Part shown: positions 1-5,801 of the stretch, piece after piece
How the letters are laid out: the number at the start of each line of letters is the position of its first letter
Position numbering within the stretch: the stretch's first letter is position 1
Origin: Actinomycetota bacterium
GTDB taxonomy: Bacteria; Actinomycetota; Actinomycetes; Actinomycetales; Microbacteriaceae
Reading direction: 5' to 3'
DNA: 5,801 bases
NCBI GenBank assembly: GCA_009703445.1
Contig: WLGA01000071.1
Span: forward strand, 1 to 5,801
Translations under genes and position numbers: made by a program
The notes under the pieces: generated by a model
What the model was told of the DNA's origin: nothing
Database searches by the model: none
What the model saw: only the letters and a program-made list of their open reading frames with translations

Positions 1-330
1 AGTCACGGTCAACCAACGAATGGTTCCGGCCAAGCGCCCCAAAGCATCCTGCTCGTATCTTGAATGCGTTGCCACTCCGGTCAACGAGCCAGGATGAAGT
101 GCCTGCATCAACAAAGCTCGGATGCCGCCAACCAGCGTGCCAAAGTCGGCGTGCACGATCCAGGGGGCATCGTCGGGCAGGTAGAGCCCGCCTTCGTCAC
201 CCGCTGCGATTACGTCTAGCCAAGGCGGAACTCCATCCGGGTCGCCAGATAAGAGACGGCGAAAGCGCTTGGAGAGCGCTTCTTGAATGGCGTTATTGGG
301 CAAGCTTGGTCTTTCGTCGGGGTGCAGCAT
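1..330 (-). CDS. DUF2236 / MpaB-family oxygenase-like protein, N-terminal part (3' end outside window)
   Basis: Reading the minus strand from the ATG at 330 gives 110 codons without a stop to the left edge, so the gene is cut there. The fragment has an N-terminal amphipathic stretch, then SGDPDGVPPW (residues 28-37), a HADFGTLVGGIRALLMQALHP block (60-80) and THSRYEQDALGRLAGT (89-103). That order matches the DUF2236 family (ER-bound oxygenase MpaB / rubber oxygenase catalytic domain), in which the histidines of QALHP (His79) and of the following HSR (His89) are conserved. Some relatives are haem b oxygenases; the bacterial members are mostly uncharacterised, so substrate and reaction are unknown here. 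An in-frame ATG exists at 384, but it lies inside the hairpin assigned as the actP terminator, so 330 is preferred. No clear ribosome binding site precedes 330. Family assignment is strong; start and function are not. Confidence 0.82.
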   Translation of the reverse strand, partial: MLHPDERPSLPNNAIQEALSKRFRRLLSGDPDGVPPWLDVIAAGDEGGLYLPDDAPWIVHADFGTLVGGIRALLMQALHPGSLTGVATHSRYEQDALGRLAGTIRWLTVT

Positions 331-370
331 ATGCAACTGGTGCGAAGCGGGAATCCATCCCAGAATGCAG

Positions 371-396
371 AAAACCCCAACCATTTCTGATCGGGG
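371..396 (-). terminator. Probable intrinsic terminator of the yjcH-actP operon
   Basis: On the minus-strand RNA, CCCCGAUC (396-389) pairs with GGUUGGGG (382-375) over 8 bp including two G-U pairs, around a 6-base AGAAAU loop, followed directly by UUUU (374-371). It begins 17 bases past the actP stop codon. The G-U pairs form only in minus-strand RNA (the opposite strand would have A-C mismatches), so the element is directional. The U run is short, so termination may be partial. Confidence 0.55.
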
Positions 397-413
397 CCTT
401 CTGAGGGTATTGC

Positions 414-2198
414 TTAGTGAACAGCAGCCTTACCGATTGCTGCACCAGACAACGAACGAACTTCAAGCTCAGCGTACTTCTGAGTGTTGCGCTCGTTCGA
501 GGTGATGGTTCCCAACCAGCCGAATAGGAATCCGAATGGAATCGAAACGATGCCAGGGTTAGCCAATGGGAAGTAATCGAAGCGGAAACCGACTTCGCTT
601 AGCTTCAAGAGGCTAGTCTCGGCACCCGAAACGTTTGGTGAGAACACGAGCAGGATCAGCGCAGTCGCGAGACCACCGTAGATCGCCCAGACGGCACCGC
701 GGGTGTTGAACTTCTTCCAGAACAGTGAGTAAAGCACTGCAGGAAGGTTGCCCGAAGCTGCAATCGCGAATGCGATGGCAACCAAGAACGCAACGTTCAG
801 ACCCTGCGCACCGATGGCAAGCACGATTGAAATCAGACCGATAACGATGGCTGAAATCTTTGCAACGCGAACTTCCTTTTCAGGAGAGACGTTGCCGCGC
901 TTGATCACGTTTGCATACAAGTCGTGTGCGAATGATGATGAGCTAGCAAGGGTTAGACCCGCAACAACCGCAAGGATGGTTGCGAACGCGATTGCACCAA
1001 TGACTGCCAGCATGATTGCTCCACCGGTGGTTCCGGCACCGCCACCAAGGAACTCAGCAAGCTGAGGAGCAGCGACGTTACCCGATGGGTCAACTGGAAC
1101 CAAAAGCTTCTTTGCATCAGCCGATAGTTTTCCAACATTCTCGAGGGTGGTACATGCGTTTGCACCGTCGACGATTGCAGCGCCCTTTGCATCCATGAGA
1201 CAGCCGGTGACGTCAACCTTGTAACCGCGGAACAGGTTGGTGCGGCTCAATAGAGCGGCAGCACCAAAACCAAGAGCGATGGTCATTAGGTAGAAGGCAC
1301 CGATGTTTCCGATTGCCCAGTTAACTGACTTGCGAGCGTCCTTTGAAGTAGGCACGGTGTAGAAGCGAATCAGGATGTGTGGCAGACCCGCAGTTCCAAG
1401 AACCAGCGCCATACCTAGAGAGATTAGGTCTAGCTTGCTGATCATTGTCTTGAATGGGTCAATCAGACCTGACACAGGGTCAAGGACTTCCTTACCGAAC
1501 TTCAAACCTGGCTGTAGGAACGCCTCGTGCTTGCCAGAGTTTTCTGCCGCTGCACCAAGAAGGTCCGAAATGTTGAAGTGGAAGGTCCAGAGAACCATGA
1601 AGGTCAACAGGATCGCACCGATCATCAGCAAGAATGCCTTGACGATCTGAACGTAGGTGGTGCCCTTCATTCCGCCAACGGTTACGTAGACGATCATCAG
1701 GACGCCAACGCCCAAAATGATCCAGCTCTTTGCACCTGGGTCGCTAATGCCTAGCAATAGTGAAACCAGCGCGCCAGCGCCAACCATCTGAGCCATTAGG
1801 TAGAAGACCGAAACAACCATGGTTGAAGTAGCAGCTGCACCACGCACCGGGCGCTGACGCATGCGGAACGCGAGCACGTCACCCATGGTGAAGCGACCTG
1901 AGTTGCGAAGTGGCTCGGCAATGAGCAACAGGGCAACTAGCCAGGCAACCAGGAATCCGATTGAGTACAGGAAGCCGTCGTAACCAAACAGCGCGATGGT
2001 ACCCGCGATGCCTAGGAACGAAGCGGCCGACATGTAGTCACCGGCGATGGCTAGACCGTTCTGGAAACCAGAGAACGAACCGCCACCATCGTAGAAGTCA
2101 GAAGACTTCTTGGTAGAGCGGCCAGCACGGAAAACCAATACCAGCGTGAACGCTACGAATACCGCAAAGAGAACGGTGCTTAGTGTTGATGAACTCAC
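414..2198 (-). CDS. actP: Acetate / short-chain monocarboxylate:cation symporter (SSS family, ActP/MctC type)
   Basis: This 594-residue polytopic membrane protein belongs to the sodium:solute symporter family (TC 2.A.21). It should import acetate and perhaps pyruvate or propionate, driven by Na+ or H+, across the cytoplasmic membrane. Family marks are FQNGLAIAGDYMSAASFLG near residues 45-63, GGMKGTTYVQ (175-184), GLPHILIRFYTVPTSKDARKS (271-291), and AFATILAVVAGLTLASSSSFAHDLYA (404-429), which is very close to the E. coli ActP phrase. About 13 membrane segments are visible. A loop at about 318-390 is longer than I remember in E. coli ActP and carries Cys333 and Cys349. The start is GTG at 2198, overlapping the upstream DUF485 stop as GTGA, with AAGGAG eight bases ahead. 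The DUF485 neighbour supports the ActP/MctC subgroup over other SSS members; the exact substrate is inferred. Confidence 0.92.
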   Translation of the reverse strand: MSSSTLSTVLFAVFVAFTLVLVFRAGRSTKKSSDFYDGGGSFSGFQNGLAIAGDYMSAASFLGIAGTIALFGYDGFLYSIGFLVAWLVALLLIAEPLRNSGRFTMGDVLAFRMRQRPVRGAAATSTMVVSVFYLMAQMVGAGALVSLLLGISDPGAKSWIILGVGVLMIVYVTVGGMKGTTYVQIVKAFLLMIGAILLTFMVLWTFHFNISDLLGAAAENSGKHEAFLQPGLKFGKEVLDPVSGLIDPFKTMISKLDLISLGMALVLGTAGLPHILIRFYTVPTSKDARKSVNWAIGNIGAFYLMTIALGFGAAALLSRTNLFRGYKVDVTGCLMDAKGAAIVDGANACTTLENVGKLSADAKKLLVPVDPSGNVAAPQLAEFLGGGAGTTGGAIMLAVIGAIAFATILAVVAGLTLASSSSFAHDLYANVIKRGNVSPEKEVRVAKISAIVIGLISIVLAIGAQGLNVAFLVAIAFAIAASGNLPAVLYSLFWKKFNTRGAVWAIYGGLATALILLVFSPNVSGAETSLLKLSEVGFRFDYFPLANPGIVSIPFGFLFGWLGTITSNERNTQKYAELEVRSLSGAAIGKAAVH

Positions 2199-2524
2199 TT
2201 TGCGAGCTCCTTGTCTACCTTGGCGCGAATCGCTTCAGAAGCGGCATCAAGGTGCTTGCTCGAGTGGCGCTCATAAAGCCACATGATTAGGAAGGTTGAG
2301 GCAAATTGCAAAAGCCCCAGAATCAGCGCGATGTTGATGTTGCCGATTACCGGGGTTGCGATCCATTCACGTGCAAATGCAGTGAGGATCACATAGAGGA
2401 AATACCATGCCAGGAAGGCTACGGTCAGCGGGAATGCGAACCCGCGGAACTTTCGCTTTAGGGCCTGGAACTCGGGTGAGGCTTGAGTTTCAGCCCACAC
2501 GCGATCTTGTTCTGACGATTCCAT
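2195..2524 (-). CDS. yjcH: DUF485 two-TM inner membrane protein (YjcH/MctB type)
   Basis: This small membrane protein has 109 residues, the usual length for DUF485. A polar N-terminus (1-25) containing SPEFQALKRKFRGF, the family's typical entry motif, is followed by a first membrane segment at about 31-50 (rich in F, W, Y), a short link with AREW (51-54), a second segment at about 63-83, and a charged C-terminal tail (84-109). The gene sits directly upstream of the symporter and overlaps it by four bases (GTGA), the same order as E. coli yjcH-actP and Corynebacterium mctB-mctC. The family's molecular role is not established; an accessory or assembly role for the transporter is inferred from this persistent pairing. 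The ATG at 2524 is preceded closely by TTGGAG, and 179 bases separate it from the gene before, so it heads the operon. Confidence 0.9.
   Translation of the reverse strand: MESSEQDRVWAETQASPEFQALKRKFRGFAFPLTVAFLAWYFLYVILTAFAREWIATPVIGNINIALILGLLQFASTFLIMWLYERHSSKHLDAASEAIRAKVDKELAK
2207..2212 (-). promoter_or_regulatory. Ribosome binding site of actP
   Basis: AAGGAG lies within the end of the DUF485 gene, with an 8-base spacer to the GTG at 2198. It is the strongest Shine-Dalgarno sequence in the window. It supports the GTG start and suggests the transporter can be initiated in its own right, in addition to coupling through the 4-base overlap. Confidence 0.75.
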
Positions 2525-2540
2525 AGAACTCCAATGTTCT
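2525..2540 (-). promoter_or_regulatory. Small inverted repeat around the yjcH ribosome binding site
   Basis: Minus-strand AGAAC (2540-2536) and GTTCT (2529-2525) are exact complements around ATTGGA, directly abutting the ATG at 2524. The ribosome binding site GGAG lies mostly in the loop, with its last G in the stem, and only four bases separate it from the start codon. The five-pair stem is weak on its own, so structure-based control is speculative. Confidence 0.4.
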
Positions 2541-2548
2541 CGAAATTT

Positions 2549-2570
2549 CTGCTGGCACCTTTGCCAACAG
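2549..2570 (-). repeat. Nearly perfect 9-bp inverted repeat (operator or leader hairpin)
   Basis: On the minus strand CTGTTGGCA and TGCCAGCAG flank a 4-base AAGG centre. Eight of nine positions are Watson-Crick complementary and the ninth is a T/G pair, so the RNA would form a complete 9-bp stem. The element ends 25 bases before the yjcH start codon. It has no U run, so it does not look like an intrinsic terminator. A binding site for a dimeric regulator or a 5' leader hairpin are both possible. Confidence 0.5.
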
Positions 2571-2608
2571 ACGGGGCAGATAACGCTCCGTTCCCGAGCA
2601 TAGCGATT

Positions 2609-2625
2609 CTCAGGAATAACTCAGG
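2609..2625 (-). repeat. Short direct repeat CCTGAG, 11-bp period
   Basis: Minus-strand CCTGAG occurs twice (2625-2620 and 2614-2609) with starts 11 bases apart, about one helical turn. It lies about 85-100 bases upstream of the yjcH start. Repeats in this phase can be regulator half-sites, but a six-base match could arise by chance. Confidence 0.25.
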
Positions 2626-2703
2626 TGGAAAGCGTGTTGATTTATGGCCGGTGTGTCGAGTGTTAGGTTTAGCAGCTAATACAGCCCAATAAATTCAAGG
2701 GTT

Positions 2704-4245
2704 TTAGCAATCCGGGTCAGACTCCGGAACCAAACCCTTTATGAAATAGTTATCAACCGAGTTGGCTACGCATTCGTTCGAGCGACCATAGGCTGTGTGT
2801 CCCTCGCCGTTATAGGTGACCAGGTGACCGTTACTCAGAATGTGGTTGGCAACAGACACCGCCTGGCTGTATGGAGTAGCCGGGTCCCCGGTGGTTCCAA
2901 CCACCAAAATCGGCTTTGATCCCTTGGCGCTGAAGTCTGATGGGTGCTTGGCGACCGGGAACGGCCAAGACTCGCAAGTTAGCGCGCCGAACTGCCAGTA
3001 ACGCCCTAGGGTCGGGCTGGCTGCCAGCATCCGTGCATTCTGCTTGGCCATGGATGCGCTGTCGCTCGGTTGACGTGAATCAAGGCACGAGATTGCGATG
3101 TTGGCTTCCATCAGATTGGTGAGGTACTTGCCGGTCGAATCTCGATCGTTGTAGGTGTCAGCCAACTCGATAAAAGTTGATCCGTCGCCATCAAATGCCT
3201 CGACGAAGGCTTGGCTCAGTTGAGGCCAATAATCTTCTGAATAAAGCGGCATGATTAGGCCGGTGTTTGCCGACCAAGCATTTAGCTGTCGGCCATCCTT
3301 GGTTGGAATTGGAGCAGTTTCAAGCGAACGCATAAAACTCTTAATCTTGTTCAACGCTTGAGAGACCGTTCCTTGAAAAGGGCAGTCAGACGAACTGAGG
3401 CAATCGGCAAGATAGTTTCGGAGCGCAAGGTCGAAGCCCTTTAGCTGAATCACACTCTGCTCGGAATCAATGACGGTTGGGTCAATCACTCCATCGATGA
3501 CCATGCGGTTCACGGTTTTCGGGAAGAGGGCGGCGTAGGTTTGGCCGAGCAGGCTTCCATAGCTGAATCCGAGATAGTCGAGGTGACTCTCCCCCATTAC
3601 CGCACGCAAGACATCCAGGTCCTTGGCGGCGGAAACGGTGTCTAGGTAGGCCATCGCTGGGCCGGTGTTCTTCAAGCAAGCCTTGGCAAAGTCGCCGAGA
3701 ATGTTTCGAGACGCTGCGATGTCCTGAGGCGAGCCGAGCGGAAAACCATTGTCTTCGTAGAGCATCGAGTCGGTCTTCTTTGCATCAAAGCACTTGACCC
3801 TAGGCTCGCTTTCGCCAACGCCACGTGGATCGAAACCAACGATGTTGAACTTTGAACGCAGGTTCTTGGTGCCGAGATAGTCAACCGAATTCACAATCCA
3901 GTCGTAACCGGATGCACCTGGGCCACCGGGATTAAAAATGATTGAGCCGAGTGGTTTAGCTATGTCGGCCGCGCGATAGGCGACAGCGAGCGAGAGCGAA
4001 CCTGCACTCGGGTCATCCCAGTTGGTTGGCACTAATACCGAGCCGCACAGAATTCGCGTTCCGCACGATTCCCATTCGACCGATTGGGTGTAAAACGGTT
4101 TCAAATCATCCGTGACGTCTGGAGTTTCAACAGTCGTGGGGACGGTGATTGGCGGGAGGCTGACCTCTGGAGTCGGGGTTGTGCAACCGGCAAGCAGAAG
4201 CACGACAGCGCTTAGGGCAGCGACTAGCGGGAGACGCGTTTTCAC
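2704..4245 (-). CDS. Secreted lipoprotein alpha/beta hydrolase, tripeptidyl-aminopeptidase (TAP / S33) type
   Basis: This 513-residue serine hydrolase probably trims N-terminal peptides outside the membrane. The N-terminus is a lipoprotein signal: basic MKTR, a hydrophobic core, then the lipobox LLAGC with Cys21 as lipidation site, followed by a Pro/Thr-rich linker (22-45). The fold marks are the oxyanion segment NPGGPGASG (105-113), GFDPRGVGESEP (137-148), the nucleophile elbow GFSYG (226-230, Ser228), the acid in GTTGDPATPY (450-459, Asp454) and the histidine in GEGHTAYG (480-487, His483), giving a complete triad. The region after about 410 is the TAP-like C-terminal domain. Several cysteines (61/67, 282/288, 492/513) suit disulfides in an exported protein. 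The start is GTG at 4245, overlapping the holB stop as GTGA. Relatives include Streptomyces SlpD/SlpE and related exopeptidases or esterases; substrate is not determined by sequence. Confidence 0.9.
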   Translation of the reverse strand: MKTRLPLVAALSAVVLLLAGCTTPTPEVSLPPITVPTTVETPDVTDDLKPFYTQSVEWESCGTRILCGSVLVPTNWDDPSAGSLSLAVAYRAADIAKPLGSIIFNPGGPGASGYDWIVNSVDYLGTKNLRSKFNIVGFDPRGVGESEPRVKCFDAKKTDSMLYEDNGFPLGSPQDIAASRNILGDFAKACLKNTGPAMAYLDTVSAAKDLDVLRAVMGESHLDYLGFSYGSLLGQTYAALFPKTVNRMVIDGVIDPTVIDSEQSVIQLKGFDLALRNYLADCLSSSDCPFQGTVSQALNKIKSFMRSLETAPIPTKDGRQLNAWSANTGLIMPLYSEDYWPQLSQAFVEAFDGDGSTFIELADTYNDRDSTGKYLTNLMEANIAISCLDSRQPSDSASMAKQNARMLAASPTLGRYWQFGALTCESWPFPVAKHPSDFSAKGSKPILVVGTTGDPATPYSQAVSVANHILSNGHLVTYNGEGHTAYGRSNECVANSVDNYFIKGLVPESDPDC

Positions 4246-5399
4246 GATGCCCTCTTGATCCGAAGGCTGACGCCAAGCGATTCCAGAACCATCAGGTCAC
4301 GCACATTGCGATCAATTCGCAATCTGGCCTGCGCGATGGCCTCGAGCTTCTCAATGGTCTGCGCCGCGGAGGTTGCGTGAGCCGCCTCGGAAATCTGACT
4401 GGTCAGTTCGGCATTGATGAGTGGAGTCCGGGCGTCGATTTGGATTGTCAATACGTCACGATAGAGCGACAACAGATCGACCAGGATGCGGTCGATGCCA
4501 TCTCTCAGGCTGCGAGTGGCACGACGTTTTTGAGCCTCTTCGAGAGCCTTCAAGTCTGACTTCATGTTGTTCGGAATCGCATCTCCGGGCTGCAGACCCA
4601 TGGTGCGAAGTGCTGCCGTTCGCTCGGCTAGGTCGCGCTCGGTGGTGAGCGCTTCGGCATCCTTCTTGGCAATGTCTAGCCAGCGCTCCGCGGTGTTTAC
4701 CGCCGAGGAAACGCCATTAATGGCTAGCGCTGCCAGCAGTGTTTCGCGTCGGCGACTGCGAGCTTCGTGACTGGTTGCTAGGCGTCGGGCCATGCCGATG
4801 TGGCTTTGTGATTCGGCCGCAACCTGACCCGCGAGCACAGGGTCGATGCCATCGCGCGCAACCAAAAGGCGGGCAACTTCTTCAACGGCGGGAACTTTCA
4901 AACCAACACGTCGCACGCGCGAGCGGATAGTTGGCAACATGTCTGCCTCGGATGGCGCACAAAGCAACCAAATTGTTCCGGCTGGTGGCTCTTCGAGTGC
5001 CTTTAGCAAAACGTTTGACGAACGCTCAATCATTCGATCGGCATCCTCGATGATCATGATTCTGAACTTACCCATCGAACTGCCGAACTGAGAATCGGCA
5101 ACCAAGGCACGAACTTCGTCAATCGAAATGACCACTTTTTCGGTGGACAGCACAGAGATATCGGGGTGGGTGCCGGCCTGCGCCAAAACGCAACTCTTGC
5201 AAGTTGAGCAGCCACCTTCTGGGCACAGAAGCGCCGCCGCGAAAGCATGGGCCAAATTCGAACGCCCTGACCCCGGAGGGCCGGTCATCAACCACGCGTG
5301 GTGAACGCCCTGATCGCGATGGCGAACGGCAAGTTCAAGTTGAGAAACGGCTTCTGGTTGGCCGAGAAGGTCATCCCAGATAGGCGCAGAAGAAGACAT
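4242..5399 (-). CDS. holB: DNA polymerase III delta' subunit (clamp loader)
   Basis: This 385-residue AAA+ protein is a cytoplasmic part of the clamp loader that opens the beta clamp for DnaE. In order: WDDLLGQPEAV (8-18), a Walker A-like GPPGSGRSN (40-48) with Arg in place of the catalytic Lys, a four-cysteine zinc module (Cys59, 64, 67, 70) followed by HPD (78-80), a Walker B-like IIEDADRM (116-123), ALEEPP (134-139), and IRSRV (158-162) at the SRC position. The C-terminal half is helical, as in the collar domain. The absent Walker Lys fits delta', which is not an ATPase, and argues against DnaX (gamma/tau), as does the length. The ATG at 5399 shares its A with the tmk stop (TAATG), so translation probably depends on tmk. 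The SRC cysteine is replaced by Val162. Confidence 0.93.
   Translation of the reverse strand: MSSSAPIWDDLLGQPEAVSQLELAVRHRDQGVHHAWLMTGPPGSGRSNLAHAFAAALLCPEGGCSTCKSCVLAQAGTHPDISVLSTEKVVISIDEVRALVADSQFGSSMGKFRIMIIEDADRMIERSSNVLLKALEEPPAGTIWLLCAPSEADMLPTIRSRVRRVGLKVPAVEEVARLLVARDGIDPVLAGQVAAESQSHIGMARRLATSHEARSRRRETLLAALAINGVSSAVNTAERWLDIAKKDAEALTTERDLAERTAALRTMGLQPGDAIPNNMKSDLKALEEAQKRRATRSLRDGIDRILVDLLSLYRDVLTIQIDARTPLINAELTSQISEAAHATSAAQTIEKLEAIAQARLRIDRNVRDLMVLESLGVSLRIKRAS
4250..4255 (-). promoter_or_regulatory. Ribosome binding site of the lipoprotein hydrolase
   Basis: AGAGGG, with GAGG spaced five bases from the GTG at 4245, lies within the last codons of holB. It supports the GTG start, which also gives a sensible lipoprotein signal peptide at the right distance. 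No better start follows before the hydrophobic core. Confidence 0.6.
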
Positions 5400-5801
5400 T
5401 AGGCGCCTAGCAACTCGGCGACACGGTTGCGGATTTTGGCCTGCATTTCATCGACCGACTCTCGAGCATCGATGACGAGCCAGCGGTTGGGTTCGGCAGC
5501 TGCCATATCTAGGTATGCCTGACGGACTGCCTCAAAGAATTCAATCTTTTCCTGTTCGAGACGATCTGGCGCCTCGCCAGTATTGCTGCGACGCTCGGCT
5601 GCCGCCGATGCCTCGAGGTCTAGCAGGATAGTGAGATCTGGGAGCAAGCCTTCTACGGCAAACATCGAAATATCTCGAACGTCTTGGGCGCGAAGTGCGC
5701 GGCCAACGCCCTGGTATGCCACGGATGAGTCGAGATAGCGATCGGTAAGCACGACCTCGCCACGCTCAAGTGCTGGGCGGATTTTCGTCGCAACGTGGTG
5801 A
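5399..5801 (-). CDS. tmk: Thymidylate kinase, C-terminal part (5' end outside window)
   Basis: Thymidylate kinase phosphorylates dTMP to dTDP with ATP, for DNA synthesis. 133 complete codons are visible, so the P-loop start lies off the right edge; the family is usually about 205-215 residues. The reading frame continues past the GTG at 5752 (a valine in TDRY context, not a start) to the edge as HHVATKIRPALERGEV. Visible family marks are TDRYLDSSVAYQGVGR, containing the DRY motif and substrate-binding residues, then PDLTILLDL (core strand), a lid-like segment with ERRSNTGEAPDRLE, and FFEAVRQAYLDMA. It ends in TAA sharing one base with the holB ATG. Tmk followed by holB is a common actinobacterial and wider bacterial arrangement. 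Confidence 0.95.
   Translation of the reverse strand, partial: HHVATKIRPALERGEVVLTDRYLDSSVAYQGVGRALRAQDVRDISMFAVEGLLPDLTILLDLEASAAAERRSNTGEAPDRLEQEKIEFFEAVRQAYLDMAAAEPNRWLVIDARESVDEMQAKIRNRVAELLGA

Larger units (their letters stand above)
2525..2703 (-). promoter_or_regulatory. Intergenic control region upstream of yjcH-actP
   Basis: This is the only substantial non-coding gap, lying between the hydrolase stop and the DUF485 start. I see no tRNA, no small gene and no convincing terminator for the hydrolase transcript. No promoter matches well: TATGCT (minus strand, near 2598-2603) could be a -10 element but has no good -35 partner. A perfect 11-bp dyad (TTAGCAGCTAA at 2669-2679) is too small to interpret. 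The other elements are listed separately. In Corynebacterium glutamicum the equivalent mctBC operon responds to the acetate regulators RamA and RamB. CGGGGC at 2572-2577 and GTTGGCAAA at 2560-2568 loosely recall their sites, but this is weak and from memory. Confidence 0.5.

Noticed and set aside
382..384. In-frame ATG as an earlier start of the DUF2236 gene
   Set aside because: It falls within the terminator hairpin and would add 18 residues (VFCILGW and so on) with no match to the family start that I recall; kept only as an alternative.
60..404. Open plus-strand frame of 114 codons
   Set aside because: It is antisense to the DUF2236 fragment and the actP terminator, its protein is Arg-rich and low in family-like features, and the minus strand has clear homology.
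748..1065. Open plus-strand frame of 105 codons inside actP
   Set aside because: Mirror of the membrane-protein codons of actP; composition (Ala, Met, Thr runs) is what the antisense of such a gene gives.
2598..2603. TATGCT as a -10 promoter element for yjcH-actP
   Set aside because: No acceptable -35 hexamer 16-19 bases upstream; the match to consensus is only four of six.
2525..2703. tRNA, small RNA or small gene in the intergenic gap
   Set aside because: No cloverleaf, T-loop motif or open frame with a ribosome binding site was found on either strand.
4179..4559. Open plus-strand frame of 126 codons across the hydrolase/holB junction
   Set aside because: Antisense to two well supported overlapping genes, with no ribosome binding site or recognisable domain.
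5400..5409. Perfect 10-bp palindrome TAGGCGCCTA at the tmk/holB junction
   Set aside because: It has no loop and lies in coding sequence at the tmk C-terminus; a 10-base palindrome is not surprising in this length.
5399..5752. Separate short gene starting at the GTG at 5752
   Set aside because: The frame continues upstream to the window edge with thymidylate kinase sequence, so the GTG is an internal valine codon before the TDRY motif.
1..5801. Mobile element, CRISPR array, defence system or other novel system
   Set aside because: No spaced repeats, terminal inverted repeats, transposase or integrase sequence; gene content is typical core chromosome and every gene fits a known family.

Overview
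The window reads as ordinary chromosomal DNA of an actinobacterium. The best guess is Microbacteriaceae or a close relative, possibly one of the small-genome freshwater or marine lineages, because the base composition is only moderately GC-rich (mid-50s percent by eye) for that family. Supporting signs are a zinc-cysteine delta' subunit with the phrase GPPGSGRS, a TAP-type lipoprotein hydrolase, and a DUF2236 protein of the type seen in actinobacteria. All recognisable genes lie on the minus strand, so the gene order is right to left.

Right part (about 2704-5801): a tightly packed run of tmk (thymidylate kinase, start off the right edge), holB (DNA polymerase III delta'), and a secreted lipoprotein alpha/beta hydrolase of the tripeptidyl-aminopeptidase (TAP) type. 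tmk and holB share one base (TAATG). holB and the hydrolase overlap by four (GTGA). This looks like one translationally coupled transcript that joins DNA-precursor synthesis, the clamp loader and a surface peptidase.

Middle (2525-2703): the only sizeable gap between genes, 179 bases. It holds a nearly perfect 9-bp inverted repeat, a small hairpin around the ribosome binding site of the next gene, and a short direct repeat spaced by one helical turn. This is the likely control region of the transporter operon.

Left part (1-2524): a DUF485 membrane protein (YjcH/MctB type) and an acetate/monocarboxylate:cation symporter (ActP/MctC type) form a GTGA-overlapping pair, ending in a plausible intrinsic terminator at 371-396. 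Just beyond it, and running off the left edge, is the 5' part (110 codons) of a DUF2236 (MpaB/rubber-oxygenase-like) gene. No acetyl-CoA synthetase gene is visible next to the transporter.

I found no mobile element, CRISPR array, RNA gene, prophage or defence system, and no convincing novel system. The points worth a second look are small: the control region at 2525-2703, an enlarged external loop in the symporter, a changed SRC motif in HolB, and the coupling of a secreted peptidase to replication genes.
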